Position numbers and translations under genes: made by a program. A stretch of 64,000 nt of DNA from Streptomyces hyderabadensis (GTDB lineage Bacteria; Actinomycetota; Actinomycetes; Streptomycetales; Streptomycetaceae), in the NCBI RefSeq assembly GCF_020404845.1, contig NZ_JAIOJZ010000011.1:101477-165476 (forward strand). Reading direction: 5' to 3'. Numbering within the stretch: position 1 is the first letter of the stretch; every line of letters starts with the position of its first letter. The notes beneath the pieces are model-generated. The model was not told the origin of the DNA. It saw only the letters and a program-made list of their open reading frames with translations, and ran no database searches. Below, one piece after another: positions 31,176 through 40,350 of the stretch.

Positions 31176-32399
31176 ATGCGCGTGCTTCTCGTCGGCGCGG
31201 GCGGTGTCGGCACCGCCGTCACCCGGATCGCGGCCCGCAGGAGGTTCCTGACCCACATGGTCGTGGCCGACTACAACCACTCCCGGGCACGGGCGGCGGT
31301 CGACGCGCTGCCGGGAGAGGGGGACCGGTTCAGTGCCCTGCGCCTCGACGCCTCCGACGAGGACGCGGTACGGCGGGCGCTCTCGGAGCACCGGTGCGAC
31401 ATCCTGCTGAACGCCACGGATCCGCGGTTCGTCATGCCCTTGTTCCGGGCGGCCCTGGCCGCCGGGACCCACTACCTGGACATGGCCATGTCGCTGTCCG
31501 CTCCGCACGCCGCTCGGCCGTACGAGGAGTGCGGTGTCAAGCTCGGCGACGCGCAGTTCGAACTGGCCGAGCGGTGGGCCGAGTCGGGGCGCACGGCCCT
31601 GGTGGGCATGGGGGTGGAGCCGGGGCTGTCCGACGTCTTCGCCCGGTACGCCGCGGACGAGCTCTTCGACGAGATCGATGAGATCGGCGTCCGCGACGGC
31701 GCCGACCTGCGGGTGGAGGGCTACGAGTTCGCCCCGTCCTTCAGCATCTGGACCACCATCGAGGAGTGCTTGAACCCTCCGGTGGTCTACGAGAGGGACC
31801 GCGGCTGGTTCACCACCGCCCCGTTCAGCGAGCCGGAGGTGTTCGACTTCCCCGAGGGGATCGGACCGGTGGAGTGCGTGAACGTGGAGCACGAGGAGGT
31901 GCTGCTGATCCCCCGCTGGGTGGACGCCCGGCGCGTCACGTTCAAGTACGGCCTCGGAGACGCCTTCATCGCCCGGCTCAAGACCCTCCACGAGCTGGGC
32001 CTGGACTCGACCGGCCCGGTCACCGTGCGGGGCGAGGACGGACCGGTGCGGGTCTCGCCGCGTGACGTGGTCGCCGCGTGCCTCCCGGACCCCGCGGGTC
32101 TGGGCGACAGGATGACCGGCAAGACCTGCGCCGGCACCTGGGTCACCGGCACCAGGAACGGCAGGCCGCGCGAGGTCTACCTGTACCACGTGGTCGACAA
32201 CCAGTGGTCCATGCGCGAGTACGGGTCGCAGGCGGTGGTCTGGCAGACGGCCGTCAACCCGGTCGTCGCCCTCGAACTGCTCGCCACCGGCGCCTGGTCC
32301 GGCGCCGGTGTCCTCGGTGCCGAGGCGCTGCCGGCCCGCCCGTTCCTCGACCTGCTCACCGAGTACGGCTCGCCCTGGGGCCTGCGCGAGCAGGTCTGA
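31176..32399 (+). CDS. Saccharopine dehydrogenase-family oxidoreductase
   Basis: The protein has 407 residues, ATG at 31176 with AAAGG 8 bases upstream. The Rossmann start is VLLVGAGGVGTAVTRIAARR, followed by CDILLNATDPRFVMPLFRAALAAGTHYLDMAMSL and ALVGMGVEPGLSDVFARYAADELF, which match the saccharopine/carboxynorspermidine dehydrogenase family. These enzymes reduce a Schiff base formed between an amino acid and a carbonyl compound. The exact substrate is unknown. Divergent from the TetR gene at 30280-31044. Confidence 0.88.
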   Translation: MRVLLVGAGGVGTAVTRIAARRRFLTHMVVADYNHSRARAAVDALPGEGDRFSALRLDASDEDAVRRALSEHRCDILLNATDPRFVMPLFRAALAAGTHYLDMAMSLSAPHAARPYEECGVKLGDAQFELAERWAESGRTALVGMGVEPGLSDVFARYAADELFDEIDEIGVRDGADLRVEGYEFAPSFSIWTTIEECLNPPVVYERDRGWFTTAPFSEPEVFDFPEGIGPVECVNVEHEEVLLIPRWVDARRVTFKYGLGDAFIARLKTLHELGLDSTGPVTVRGEDGPVRVSPRDVVAACLPDPAGLGDRMTGKTCAGTWVTGTRNGRPREVYLYHVVDNQWSMREYGSQAVVWQTAVNPVVALELLATGAWSGAGVLGAEALPARPFLDLLTEYGSPWGLREQV

Positions 32400-32466
32400 A
32401 CGGGACTTGTACCGGCAGCACCCCTAGGCTGCTGCCCCGCACGGGTGTCTGCCGGAGGGGGACGTA

Positions 32467-33852
32467 GTGCCACGGTCCGACGCAGCTGTCAGGTCGCGTA
32501 CCCGCCTGCTGTTGATGTACCACCTCACGCCGCAGGTGGACGTGCCCGACGAGATGCTCCGCCCGCTGTCCGAGGCGCTCGGTCTCGGCCGGTTCACCGC
32601 CCACGTCGAGGCGGCCGAACTGCTGCTGCCCCGGCTGGTGCTGCACGAGCGCGTCCGCGAGATCACGCTGCCGCCGAACGCGGTGCGGGTCGACGGTGCG
32701 GCCATCACCCTGGCCGTCACGCCGCGCCGGGACCCGCTGCTCTTCGTGGACGTGGAGATCGCGGACGACGCCGACGGCTCGGCGGAGATCGCCGAAACCC
32801 TGTACGCCACCTGGCAGAACCGCTCCGCCACCCGCGTCGACGGCGTGCCGCTGACCGAGTGGCTCGACGGGCGCCTGCGGGCCCGCGGCATCCCGGACCG
32901 GCCCGCCGGCCGGCCGCCGCTCGCCTTCGGGCGCAACGTCCACCAGAGCGTGTTCCCCGGAGCGGCCCTCGCCCGGCGTCTGCTGGCCGAGCACGTGCCC
33001 GGCGACGCGGTCGGCCAGGACGTGCTGACCATCGTGCTGCGCGGCACGCTGGACAGCGGCACCGGCGCCACACTGGGCATTCGGCGGCCCGAGACGCTGA
33101 ACAACGCGGGGCAGACCATGGTCGCGCACGGCAGGGGCGTGTCCTTGATCGTCGGCTTCGCACCGCCGGTGGAGAACGCGTTCGGGCTGGCCGCCGCCGG
33201 CATCCTCACCGCGGTCGCGGCCGTGCACCGCATCCGGCGGCAGGCGTTCGAGGCACTGGACCTCGACCGGGCCGCGGCCGTCGAGACGACGGACGACGCC
33301 CGCGCCCTGGTCGGGCAGCTCTCGCGCCGGCTCAACGACCTCCAGCTCGATCTGAGCTTCAGCGTCGAGGCCTACGCCGACACGATCCTCATCCCGGAGC
33401 TGCTGGTCGAGAGCTTCCACTCGTCGTTGCGCGACGTCTCGTCGCTGGCGGACGCGCTGGCCAACACCTCCCGCATCGTCGAGCGCGTGAACGCCGTGCT
33501 CGCCACGCGCCGCGTCGACCTCGAGACGGCCTCCCAGCAGTACGCCGAGGACCGGGACCGGGTGCTGGCCGCGGTGATCGCCGTCGGCTCGCTCATCGCG
33601 CTGCCGCCCGCGCTGCTGCTGGCGTACTTCGGCGTCAACAGCAGCGACGTCGACTCCGACCGGTCGATCCTGGACATCCGGCACTACGGCGTCGCGTACG
33701 CGATCGCATGGTTGCCGTTCCTGCTGCTGATCGTGGTCGGCCTGGTCGCACGCCGCCGCATATCGCTGCGCCTGTCCGACCCCGGCGCCCCCGCTCCCGG
33801 CCGACGCACCCGGCGCCTCCGGCTCCGGCGGTCACGGCACCGCGACCGGTGA
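32467..33852 (+). CDS. CorA-like membrane protein with altered GMN motif
   Basis: The protein has 461 residues, GTG at 32467, with GGAGGGGGAC upstream. A long soluble N-terminal region ends in helices (ATRRVDLETASQQYAEDRDRVLAAVIAVG) and is followed by two close transmembrane helices (LIALPPALLLAYFGVN and GVAYAIAWLPFLLLIVVGLV). This resembles CorA/ZntB magnesium channels, in which GMN ends the first helix; here it is GVN (residues 389-391). The N-terminal 350 residues do not look like the CorA funnel domain that I know. It may be a diverged CorA-fold channel or sensor. Function unassigned. Confidence 0.65.
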   Translation: MPRSDAAVRSRTRLLLMYHLTPQVDVPDEMLRPLSEALGLGRFTAHVEAAELLLPRLVLHERVREITLPPNAVRVDGAAITLAVTPRRDPLLFVDVEIADDADGSAEIAETLYATWQNRSATRVDGVPLTEWLDGRLRARGIPDRPAGRPPLAFGRNVHQSVFPGAALARRLLAEHVPGDAVGQDVLTIVLRGTLDSGTGATLGIRRPETLNNAGQTMVAHGRGVSLIVGFAPPVENAFGLAAAGILTAVAAVHRIRRQAFEALDLDRAAAVETTDDARALVGQLSRRLNDLQLDLSFSVEAYADTILIPELLVESFHSSLRDVSSLADALANTSRIVERVNAVLATRRVDLETASQQYAEDRDRVLAAVIAVGSLIALPPALLLAYFGVNSSDVDSDRSILDIRHYGVAYAIAWLPFLLLIVVGLVARRRISLRLSDPGAPAPGRRTRRLRLRRSRHRDR

Positions 33853-34034
33853 CGCCGTCGGGTGAACCGGCGGAGATCAACTGATCGGCGCAGCAATGAA
33901 TCGATTCGCCGGGTGAACGGCGCCTCCGTGGACCGAAACGGCTCGGCGGAGCTGAAACCCTGGGCCTCGCATCGGCAACGGATCGACGGACACGGGCAGT
34001 TCGGCCGCCGGTCCCCCACTGAACGGAGCTCACC

Positions 34035-34322
34035 TTGTCACCTCGTCGTATCGTGACCAGCGCCCTCGCCTCCCTCGCCCTGGCGCTCGCCTCCGCCGGG
34101 GCGGTCACCCTGAGCGCCGGCCCAGCCGCAGCGAATCCCTGCGGCTTCTACGAGACCGCCTCCGACGCCTACTACAACCACTGCACCTCGGACGGCTCGC
34201 ACATCGTCATCGAGATCGACGACTGGGGGCCCAACAGTGAGCAGTGCGTGGGGCCCGGCGTGACGTGGATCGGCTCCAGCTCAGACATCGACGGCGCCTG
34301 GTACACCGGCCGCACCTGCTGA
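34035..34322 (+). CDS. Small secreted Cys-rich protein, DUF6355-like
   Basis: The protein has 95 residues with a TTG start at 34035; GGAG is 6 bases upstream. A signal peptide (residues 1-34, SALASLALALASAGAVTLSAGPAAA) is followed by a 60-residue domain with four cysteines (C36 in NPCGFYE, one in NHCTSDGS, one in EQCVGPG and the last residue), consistent with two disulfides. It resembles a streptomycete secreted family linked to natural-product loci (DUF6355, from memory). Role unknown. Confidence 0.8.
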   Translation: MSPRRIVTSALASLALALASAGAVTLSAGPAAANPCGFYETASDAYYNHCTSDGSHIVIEIDDWGPNSEQCVGPGVTWIGSSSDIDGAWYTGRTC

Positions 34323-34360
34323 ACCCCGCCCGATCGTTCCGGGCCGCTAGGGTGTGCGGG

Positions 34361-35098
34361 ATGACGTTGGAACTCGTACAGGTGAACTTCAAGGCCCGGG
34401 ACGACTCGGCGCTCGGCCGCTTCTGGGCCCAGGCGCTCGGCTGGAGCATGTCGAGCGAAGGGCCGGGCGTCACCAACCTGGAACCAGCGGGCTTCGACTG
34501 GCCGGACCCGTCCGCCGTCTGCGTCGATCTCGTCCGTGTCCCGGACCCGGAGTCGGTGAAGTACCGGGTGCACATCGAGCTGGCCACCACCTCCGACGCC
34601 CATCAGGCGGAGTTGGTCGGCCGCCTGGAGGAACTCGGGGCGACGCACGCCGACTTGGGCGGGGACGGTATGCCGTGGACGGTGATGAGGGACCCCGAGG
34701 GCAACATGTTCAGCGTCCTGGAGCCCCGCGAGCTCTACCGGGACACGGGGCCTGTCGCGGCGGTGGTCGTGGCCTGCGCCGACCCACGGGAGATGGCCCG
34801 GTTCTGGGGCGGGGCGATCGACTGGACGGTCCACCGGCTGACCGACGACGGCGCTCTGCTGCGCTCCGCCAAGGGAGTGGGGCCCTACCTCGAATTCCGC
34901 CGCACCTCGGACGACGACGTCGTGTGGAACCGCATCCATCTCGACGTGATGTCGGACCCGGTCGAGGACCAGGCGAGGGAGGTCGCCCGGCTCGAAGGTC
35001 TCGGCGCGACACGGGCCGACGTGGGGCAGGGTGACGTCTCCTGGGTCGTCATGGCCGATCCCGCGGGCAACGAGTTCTGCGTCCTCGGCCGGGGCTGA
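34361..35098 (+). CDS. Two-domain VOC (glyoxalase-like) protein
   Basis: The protein has 245 residues with two VOC units: LVQVNFKARDDSALGRFWAQALGW to MRDPEGNMFSVLEP, then VVACADPREMARFWGGAIDW to VMADPAGNEFCVLG. The FWxxALGW and DPxGNxF features are typical of actinobacterial Glyoxalase_6 proteins. The ATG at 34361 has no ribosome binding site, but TAGGGT ends 7 bases upstream, so it may be leaderless. Substrate unknown. A strong terminator follows. Confidence 0.88.
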   Translation: MTLELVQVNFKARDDSALGRFWAQALGWSMSSEGPGVTNLEPAGFDWPDPSAVCVDLVRVPDPESVKYRVHIELATTSDAHQAELVGRLEELGATHADLGGDGMPWTVMRDPEGNMFSVLEPRELYRDTGPVAAVVVACADPREMARFWGGAIDWTVHRLTDDGALLRSAKGVGPYLEFRRTSDDDVVWNRIHLDVMSDPVEDQAREVARLEGLGATRADVGQGDVSWVVMADPAGNEFCVLGRG

Positions 35099-35138
35099 CC
35101 CGCCGCGCGGGCGCCGACTCGACGACGGCCGCCGGGAA

Positions 35139-35171
35139 GGGGAGGGCCGGGCACCCTGCCGGACCCTCCCC
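35139..35171. terminator. Bidirectional terminator hairpin
   Basis: GGGGAGGGCCGG pairs with CCGGACCCTCCCC (one bulge) around an 8-base loop, between the convergent VOC and phytase-like genes. Confidence 0.7.
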
Positions 35172-35180
35172 GTCCGGGCG

Positions 35181-37529
35181 TCAGCGGCGGCGGCCGAAGA
35201 CCCGTCGGTCCGTGCCCAGATCCAGGAAGACAGTCTCTCCGGTCGCGTCGTCGAGGCCGTCGTTGTCGGTGACGGCGTAGACGTGGCCGTCACCGCCCAC
35301 CGCGAGACCTTCGAGCTTCTCCTGCGTCCAGCCGTTCGTGGCCCGCAGGTCGGGCAGCACGTCGTGCGCGAGCCTCTTCGGCAGGACCGGCAGGGCCCCG
35401 TCGGGCGCCGCCGACGCGGGCAGGTCGACGGTGTAGATCCGCTTGACCGAGGCGGCCGGGCCGTTGAGCTTGTCGCGCTCGATGACCGCGAGCCGGTCTC
35501 CGACCACCGTGATCTCGGAGAGCCCCATCCAGTCACCGGGCGTGCTGGTGGATTCGAGCCGGTAGCCGTACCAGCTCCAGGTGCCGGCGGTCACGTCGTA
35601 GCGTCCCAGCCGTACGACGCCCGCCGGGTCGCCCTCGGCCTCGCGCTGGAGGGCGGCCCAGAGGATCTCGTGGCCGCGCCGGTCCGTGGTGGCGGTGACC
35701 CCCTCGAAGCCCTGCTTGCCGAGGCCCGCGGCGACGTCCGCGGGCAGCGTGACGACCTGCCGGGTCACACCCCCCGCGTCGAGCCGGACGAGCTTGTTGT
35801 CCGCGCCCGTCCCGCCCTCGACGGCGAGCCAGAAGCCGCCCTGCGGCCGGGCGTGGATGCCCTCGGCGTCATAGCCGACGGGCCGGCCGGCGGAGTCCTT
35901 GACGGTCAGCTCCCGCGTGACGACCGCGGGGCGGCGGGCCGTGTCGACGGTGAGGACGCGGGTGGTGGCGTACGCGGCGTCGGTGACCGTGTAGAGCTGG
36001 TGCGGCTTGCCGGGCACCGCGGACAGCGCACCGAGCGCTCCCCAGCCGATCGGGGCGCCGTGGGCGTCGTCGGCCGAGACGATGCCGGGGAACGAGGCGG
36101 TGCGGGCGGTGCCCCGCCCCAGTCGGAACAGGCTCACCGAGGCGCGCACACCCGCCTCCGCGTCGTCCTCCTCGCTGGAGACCGCGAGCAGTGAGCGCGA
36201 CGGGATCGGCAGCAGGCCCTCGGGGCCGTTGGTGGCGGGCAGTATCTGACGGAAGACCGGCCGGGTGGGGCGGCTGACGTCGTAGACCGCGACGAAGTTG
36301 TCGCGCTCCGAGCCGACGAAGGCGTAGGGCACGCCGTCGTACTCGGCGATCGCGATGCCCTCCGGCTCGGAGCCCTTCTTCCCGGCCCGGTCCTCGTTGT
36401 GCAGGCCGTGGCGGACGGCGAGCCGCTCGAAGCCGTTGCCCGCGTCCCAGACGGGCCTGCCGGTGCGGCTGTCGAACACGGACCAGCCGCGGGTACCGCC
36501 GCGCCAGTCGCCCTCGTTGGCGGTGGCGAGGTAGCGGTCGTCGATCCAGCCGACGGCGTCGGGCTCGCGCGGGACGTCCTCGATGGAGCCGGTCTGGTCG
36601 ATCCTGCCGTCGTCGGCGGTGTCGATGCCGCGCACCGAGGCCGTGCCGGCGCTGAACGCCTTGGTGATCCGGCCGGTCGGCAGGTCGACGAGGACGACGC
36701 CGTTGTTCTCCTGGAGCGTCACGGCGAGCTGGTTGCGGCCGTTGACAGAGACGTACTCCGGCTCGGGGTCCGTCGGTTCGGTGATGCCGGCCTCGGCCAG
36801 CACCGGCAGGGCCCGGCCGTCGGCCCGGGTCAGCGCAACCGCCCGGGTCCGCCAGTGCGCGGGCGGGGCGCCCCGGCCCAGGTCGAGGATCTGCACGAAG
36901 CCGGCCGGTGCCTGCGGCAGGTCGCCCTCGTCGCGGCCGGGCGGGGTCGCCTCCTCGTCCCGCTCGTTCTCGATCGCGACGGCGGCGTACCGCTTGTCCT
37001 TGCTGAGCGCGATGGAGTCGGGCTGGCCGCCGAGGTCGAAGCTCGCCACCCGCTCGCGGTCGCGCAGGGAGACCACGTCGAGCCGGCCGGAGGGCTGGGC
37101 GTGGCTCACGCTGGTGTTGACGACCACGAGCACGTACTGGCCCACCACGGTCACCGAGGTCGGCTCGTCCTCGGCGTCGCCGAGCCGGGCCAGCGACAGG
37201 GTGCCGAGGCCGCGCGGGCGGTCGGGGTCGGTGATGTCCAGGAAGCCGATCCGCCGGGCCACCGCGTCGGTGTGGACGAGGGTGCGGCCGTCCTCGCTGA
37301 CCGCGGATATCTCCGCGACGGTCCCGGCCGCCGCGTCCTCACCGGCCGGACGGTTCTGGAAGACCGGGTAGGTGGCGGTGCGCTCGAACAGGCCCGGCCG
37401 CCGCAGCTGTTGCTGCTGCTGCCCGGGGCGGGACTGCTCCGCCTGCGCCGCTCCCGTGGTCGCCAGGGTGCCGGCGGCCACGACCAGGGCGGTCAGTGCG
37501 GCGCGGGTTCTCTTGCTCTTGGGGGACAT
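35181..37529 (-). CDS. Secreted phytase-like/esterase-like beta-propeller protein
   Basis: The protein has 782 residues, ATG at 37529 with GGAGGAAAG just upstream. A signal peptide (residues 1-30, RAALTALVVAAGTLATTGAAQA) is followed by repeated WD-like blades (LVHTDAVARRIGFLDITDPDRPRGL; QPDSIALSKDKRYAAVAIENERDEE; YDAEGIHARPQGGFWLAVEGG) and a C-terminal part typical of the esterase-like activity of phytase family (GLSEITVVGDRLAVIERD, then LEGLAVGGDGHVYAVTDNDG). Such proteins are exported and linked to phosphate or nucleotide metabolism. Catalytic residues are not established. Confidence 0.82.
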   Translation of the reverse strand: MSPKSKRTRAALTALVVAAGTLATTGAAQAEQSRPGQQQQQLRRPGLFERTATYPVFQNRPAGEDAAAGTVAEISAVSEDGRTLVHTDAVARRIGFLDITDPDRPRGLGTLSLARLGDAEDEPTSVTVVGQYVLVVVNTSVSHAQPSGRLDVVSLRDRERVASFDLGGQPDSIALSKDKRYAAVAIENERDEEATPPGRDEGDLPQAPAGFVQILDLGRGAPPAHWRTRAVALTRADGRALPVLAEAGITEPTDPEPEYVSVNGRNQLAVTLQENNGVVLVDLPTGRITKAFSAGTASVRGIDTADDGRIDQTGSIEDVPREPDAVGWIDDRYLATANEGDWRGGTRGWSVFDSRTGRPVWDAGNGFERLAVRHGLHNEDRAGKKGSEPEGIAIAEYDGVPYAFVGSERDNFVAVYDVSRPTRPVFRQILPATNGPEGLLPIPSRSLLAVSSEEDDAEAGVRASVSLFRLGRGTARTASFPGIVSADDAHGAPIGWGALGALSAVPGKPHQLYTVTDAAYATTRVLTVDTARRPAVVTRELTVKDSAGRPVGYDAEGIHARPQGGFWLAVEGGTGADNKLVRLDAGGVTRQVVTLPADVAAGLGKQGFEGVTATTDRRGHEILWAALQREAEGDPAGVVRLGRYDVTAGTWSWYGYRLESTSTPGDWMGLSEITVVGDRLAVIERDKLNGPAASVKRIYTVDLPASAAPDGALPVLPKRLAHDVLPDLRATNGWTQEKLEGLAVGGDGHVYAVTDNDGLDDATGETVFLDLGTDRRVFGRRR

Positions 37530-37922
37530 CTTTCCTCCGGTCAGGTCCACTCCGTCGGGGCACGTTTTCAGCCGCGGACGAGTGCTCCGAGGACGGTGGG
37601 TGAACGGCGGGTGAAGCCCAGGAGGCCCGAAACCCGAGGCTCGGGGTGGAGCCCAGGAGGCCCGGGGCCCGGGGCTCGGGGTCGCCCGCTGCGGCGGTCG
37701 GGCGGGGACGCCGCTCGGGGCGGTCTCGGCGGAGGGACGGGTGCGTGCGCCGAGTACTGCCGTTCGTCCCGCTGTCGCTGTTCACCGCCGGCTGCGGTGT
37801 GGACCCGGCACCGGCACCGCACTGAGCGGCAACCGGTGGCGCGGCCGTCCGGATCCGGTGTGCGCGGCATGACACCGCCGCGCACACCGCGCAGAATGGG
37901 TTCCGTCGGCGGAGGGAGCGGC
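37530..37922. other. 393-base intergenic region between divergent genes
   Basis: This region holds the promoters of the phytase-like gene (minus) and the DUF3500 gene (plus). Apart from the imperfect direct repeat at 37615-37682, I see no ORF with normal codon bias and no clear operator. Short ORFs here are Arg/Pro/Gly-rich shadows. Confidence 0.6.
37615..37682. repeat. Imperfect direct repeat, 33-base units
   Basis: Two 33-base units with a 35-base period, each starting AGCCCAGGAGGCCCG and ending GGCTCGGGGT, differ at four positions (three A in place of G in the middle of the first, plus one A/G). They lie in the promoter region shared by two divergent genes. Confidence 0.6.
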
Positions 37923-38891
37923 GTGGGCGTGCACGGGTCGACGGACGTCGCCTCGGGGATGCGGGAGGCGGCACGTGCGCTGCTCGCCGTCCTGGAGCCG
38001 GAGCAGGTGCGTGTGCTGCGCGTGGCCCCCGGCCGGCTGGACGCGCCGGAACTGCGCGAGTGGACCTATCTGCCGGGTCCGCGTCCCGGGCTCTGCACCG
38101 ACGGGCTCGACGGCCGGCAGCGCGAGGCGGTCGACGTGCTCCTGGCCACGGCGCACAGCGCGGCGGGTGCTGAGCTGGTGCGCGGTGCGATCGAGGTGGA
38201 ACGGCACCGTCGCGGCCTGCCGGGATCCCCGGGCGCGGACCGTTACTGGGTGCGGCTGCTCGGCGACCCGGACGGTGACGAGCCCTGGGGCTGGCGGATG
38301 AACGGCCACCATCTCGCCGTCCACGTACTGGTCACGGCGGCCGGGGTCCGGGTGACGCCGCACTTCGTCGGCTCGGAACCGGCTCGCATCGGCACCGGCC
38401 CGCGGGCGGGCCACCGGCTCCTCGGTCCGGAGGAGGACCTGGCCAGGCGGCTGGTCACGGGCCTGCACGGCACCGCGCGGAGGTCGGCGGTCTTCTCCGC
38501 AACGCCGCCGGACGACATCCTGACCCGGGCCGATCCGTTCGCCGATCCGGGGCTGCTGCCGGACGGTCTGGCGTACGACCGCATGGCGCCCGGGCAGCAG
38601 CGGCTCCTGGAGCGTCTGGTGCGCCGCTATCTCGACCGCGCGCCCGCGGCGTACGGGCAGGAGTGCTGGTCCGACGCCGTGCGCCGTGGGCTGAGCACCC
38701 TCGCCTTCGCCTGGGCCGGCGGCCTCGAGCCCGGCGACCGGCACTACTACTGCGTGCGCGCCCCGGATTTCCTGATCGAGTACGACAACACCCAGGACGG
38801 CGGCAACCACGCCCACTCGGTCTGGCGGCACGTCCGCCACGACTGGGGAGCCGACCTGCTCCGGGGGCACTACACGGACCGGCACGCCTAG
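37923..38891 (+). CDS. DUF3500-family protein
   Basis: The protein has 322 residues from the GTG at 37923, 5 bases after GGAGGGA; ATGs at 37869 and 37896 give an Arg-rich lead-in. It shows conserved histidine clusters (WRMNGHHLAVHVLVTAAG; DNTQDGGNHAHSVWRHVRHDWGADLL), suggesting a metal site, and matches the bacterial DUF3500 family of unknown function. No signal peptide is seen. It ends 11 bases before the convergent DUF1905 gene. Confidence 0.82.
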   Translation: MGVHGSTDVASGMREAARALLAVLEPEQVRVLRVAPGRLDAPELREWTYLPGPRPGLCTDGLDGRQREAVDVLLATAHSAAGAELVRGAIEVERHRRGLPGSPGADRYWVRLLGDPDGDEPWGWRMNGHHLAVHVLVTAAGVRVTPHFVGSEPARIGTGPRAGHRLLGPEEDLARRLVTGLHGTARRSAVFSATPPDDILTRADPFADPGLLPDGLAYDRMAPGQQRLLERLVRRYLDRAPAAYGQECWSDAVRRGLSTLAFAWAGGLEPGDRHYYCVRAPDFLIEYDNTQDGGNHAHSVWRHVRHDWGADLLRGHYTDRHA

Positions 38892-38902
38892 CGTCACCCC
38901 GT

Positions 38903-39184
38903 CTACTGCGCGTGCGGGGCGTCCACGCGCTCCAGCAGGCGGACGGTCACGGTGTCCCCCTGCTCCTTGCCGATCGCCTTGCGGACCTCCGCCTTCACGG
39001 GCAGCTTGTGCGTGCCGTCGCCCAGGGCCATGAAGGAACCCCGGAACGGATGACCGTCGATCGTGCCCCGGACCTTCACCAGGCCGCGGGTGCCGAAGCA
39101 GGCGACCGACTCGGGCCACACGACGTAGGTCCAGCCGCCCTGGGCCGGGCTCTTCAGCAGGGTCGCGGTGAACTGCTCGTCCAT
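38903..39184 (-). CDS. DUF1905 small beta-barrel protein
   Basis: The protein has 93 residues, ATG at 39184. The sequence ([40 protein letters not shown], then [31 protein letters not shown]) is a good match to DUF1905, a small AbrB-like or double-psi barrel fold. In some bacteria DUF1905 is fused to YdeI-like domains. Cellular role unknown. Confidence 0.88.
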   Translation of the reverse strand: MDEQFTATLLKSPAQGGWTYVVWPESVACFGTRGLVKVRGTIDGHPFRGSFMALGDGTHKLPVKAEVRKAIGKEQGDTVTVRLLERVDAPHAQ

Positions 39185-39298
39185 CTCGGATACCGCCTGT
39201 TCGGTAGTTCTGCCGGTGTCACCAGGTAGGACCGGGGCAGGCAGGAAAACTCATCGCTCCGGCGAGGCCAGCCTCCGTTCCTTTTTTATGCGGCAGCG

Positions 39299-39328
39299 TT
39301 GACAAAGTTTCACTTCACCTCATCAATA
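39299..39328 (+). promoter_or_regulatory. Candidate promoter of the sugar uptake operon
   Basis: A perfect -35 hexamer TTGACA (39299-39304) lies in an AT-rich stretch with CAATAT 18-19 bases on (39323-39328), roughly 60 bases before the first permease. The -10 is a guess. Confidence 0.45.
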
Positions 39329-39386
39329 TGTAACCACGGTGCCCCACTGGCAAGAGGTGCGGCGCAGATACCTTCGGAGGGGAACC

Positions 39387-40340
39387 ATGGGTGCCCACAC
39401 CGCAGTTGCGCGACCGCCGGGGCCCGCCCGCCCGGACCCTGGCGGGGCACCCGCTTCCGGCAGGCCGCGCCGGCGACGCGACGACCGGAGGGTGGCGTGG
39501 CTGTTCCTGGCGCCCGCGCTGGTGGGCTTCGCGCTGTTCTACGCCTATCCGACGGTGCGCGGCGTCTACTACTCGCTCACCGACTACAACCTCCTGGCCG
39601 CTCCGGACTTCACCGGCGCGGAGAACTACCGGGACCTGGTGAGCGACGAGCAGTTCTGGAACGCGCTCAAGGTCACCGGCTACTACGTCGTGGTCAACAT
39701 CGGATCGCAGACCGTGCTGGGGCTGCTCCTGGCCACGCTCATGCACCGGCTGACCCGCTCGGTGGCCCTGCGCGCCATGCTGCTGCTGCCCTGGCTCGTG
39801 CCCAACGTGACCGTCGGTCTCCTGTGGCTGTGGCTGCTGGACACCAACCTCGGCTTCGTCAACCATCTCCTGAACGCGCTCGGCATGGGCACCACCGGCT
39901 TCTTCTCCTCGCCGGACTGGGCCATGCCGTCCATCGCCGCCGTCAACACCTGGGCGTACACCGGATACACGGCGCTGCTGCTGTACGCCGGGATGCTGCA
40001 GATCCCGCAGCACCTGTACGAGAGCGCGTCCCTGGACGGTGCCGGTGAGTTCCGGATGTTCACGAGGATCACGCTGCCGCTGCTGCGGCCCGTGCTCGCT
40101 CTGGTGCTGGTGGTGTCGATGATCGGCTCCTTCCAGATCTTCGACACGATCGCGGTGACCACCCGCGGCGGGCCGGTGGGGGCGACCCGGGTCATCTACT
40201 ACTACATCTACGAGCAGGCCTTCACCTACTTCCACATGGGCTACGCCTCCGCCGTGGCCGTGATGCTCGCCCTGATCCTCGGCGTGCTGACGGCGGTGCA
40301 GATGCGCCTGTTGCGCGCTTCCCGCTCGGACCTGGCCTGA
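39387..40340 (+). CDS. ABC sugar transporter permease 1
   Basis: The protein has 317 residues, ATG at 39387 with GGAGGGG upstream. It is a MalF/UgpA-type permease with six membrane segments (VAWLFLAPALVGFALFYAYP; LLLPWLVPNVTVGLLWLWLLD) and the EAA loop YESASLDGAGEFRMFTRITLPLLRPVL that contacts the ATPase. It forms a heterodimer with the next permease. No ATPase gene is present, as is usual in Streptomyces, where MsiK serves many sugar importers. Confidence 0.93.
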   Translation: MGAHTAVARPPGPARPDPGGAPASGRPRRRRDDRRVAWLFLAPALVGFALFYAYPTVRGVYYSLTDYNLLAAPDFTGAENYRDLVSDEQFWNALKVTGYYVVVNIGSQTVLGLLLATLMHRLTRSVALRAMLLLPWLVPNVTVGLLWLWLLDTNLGFVNHLLNALGMGTTGFFSSPDWAMPSIAAVNTWAYTGYTALLLYAGMLQIPQHLYESASLDGAGEFRMFTRITLPLLRPVLALVLVVSMIGSFQIFDTIAVTTRGGPVGATRVIYYYIYEQAFTYFHMGYASAVAVMLALILGVLTAVQMRLLRASRSDLA

Positions 40341-40350
40341 GGAGGCGGAC

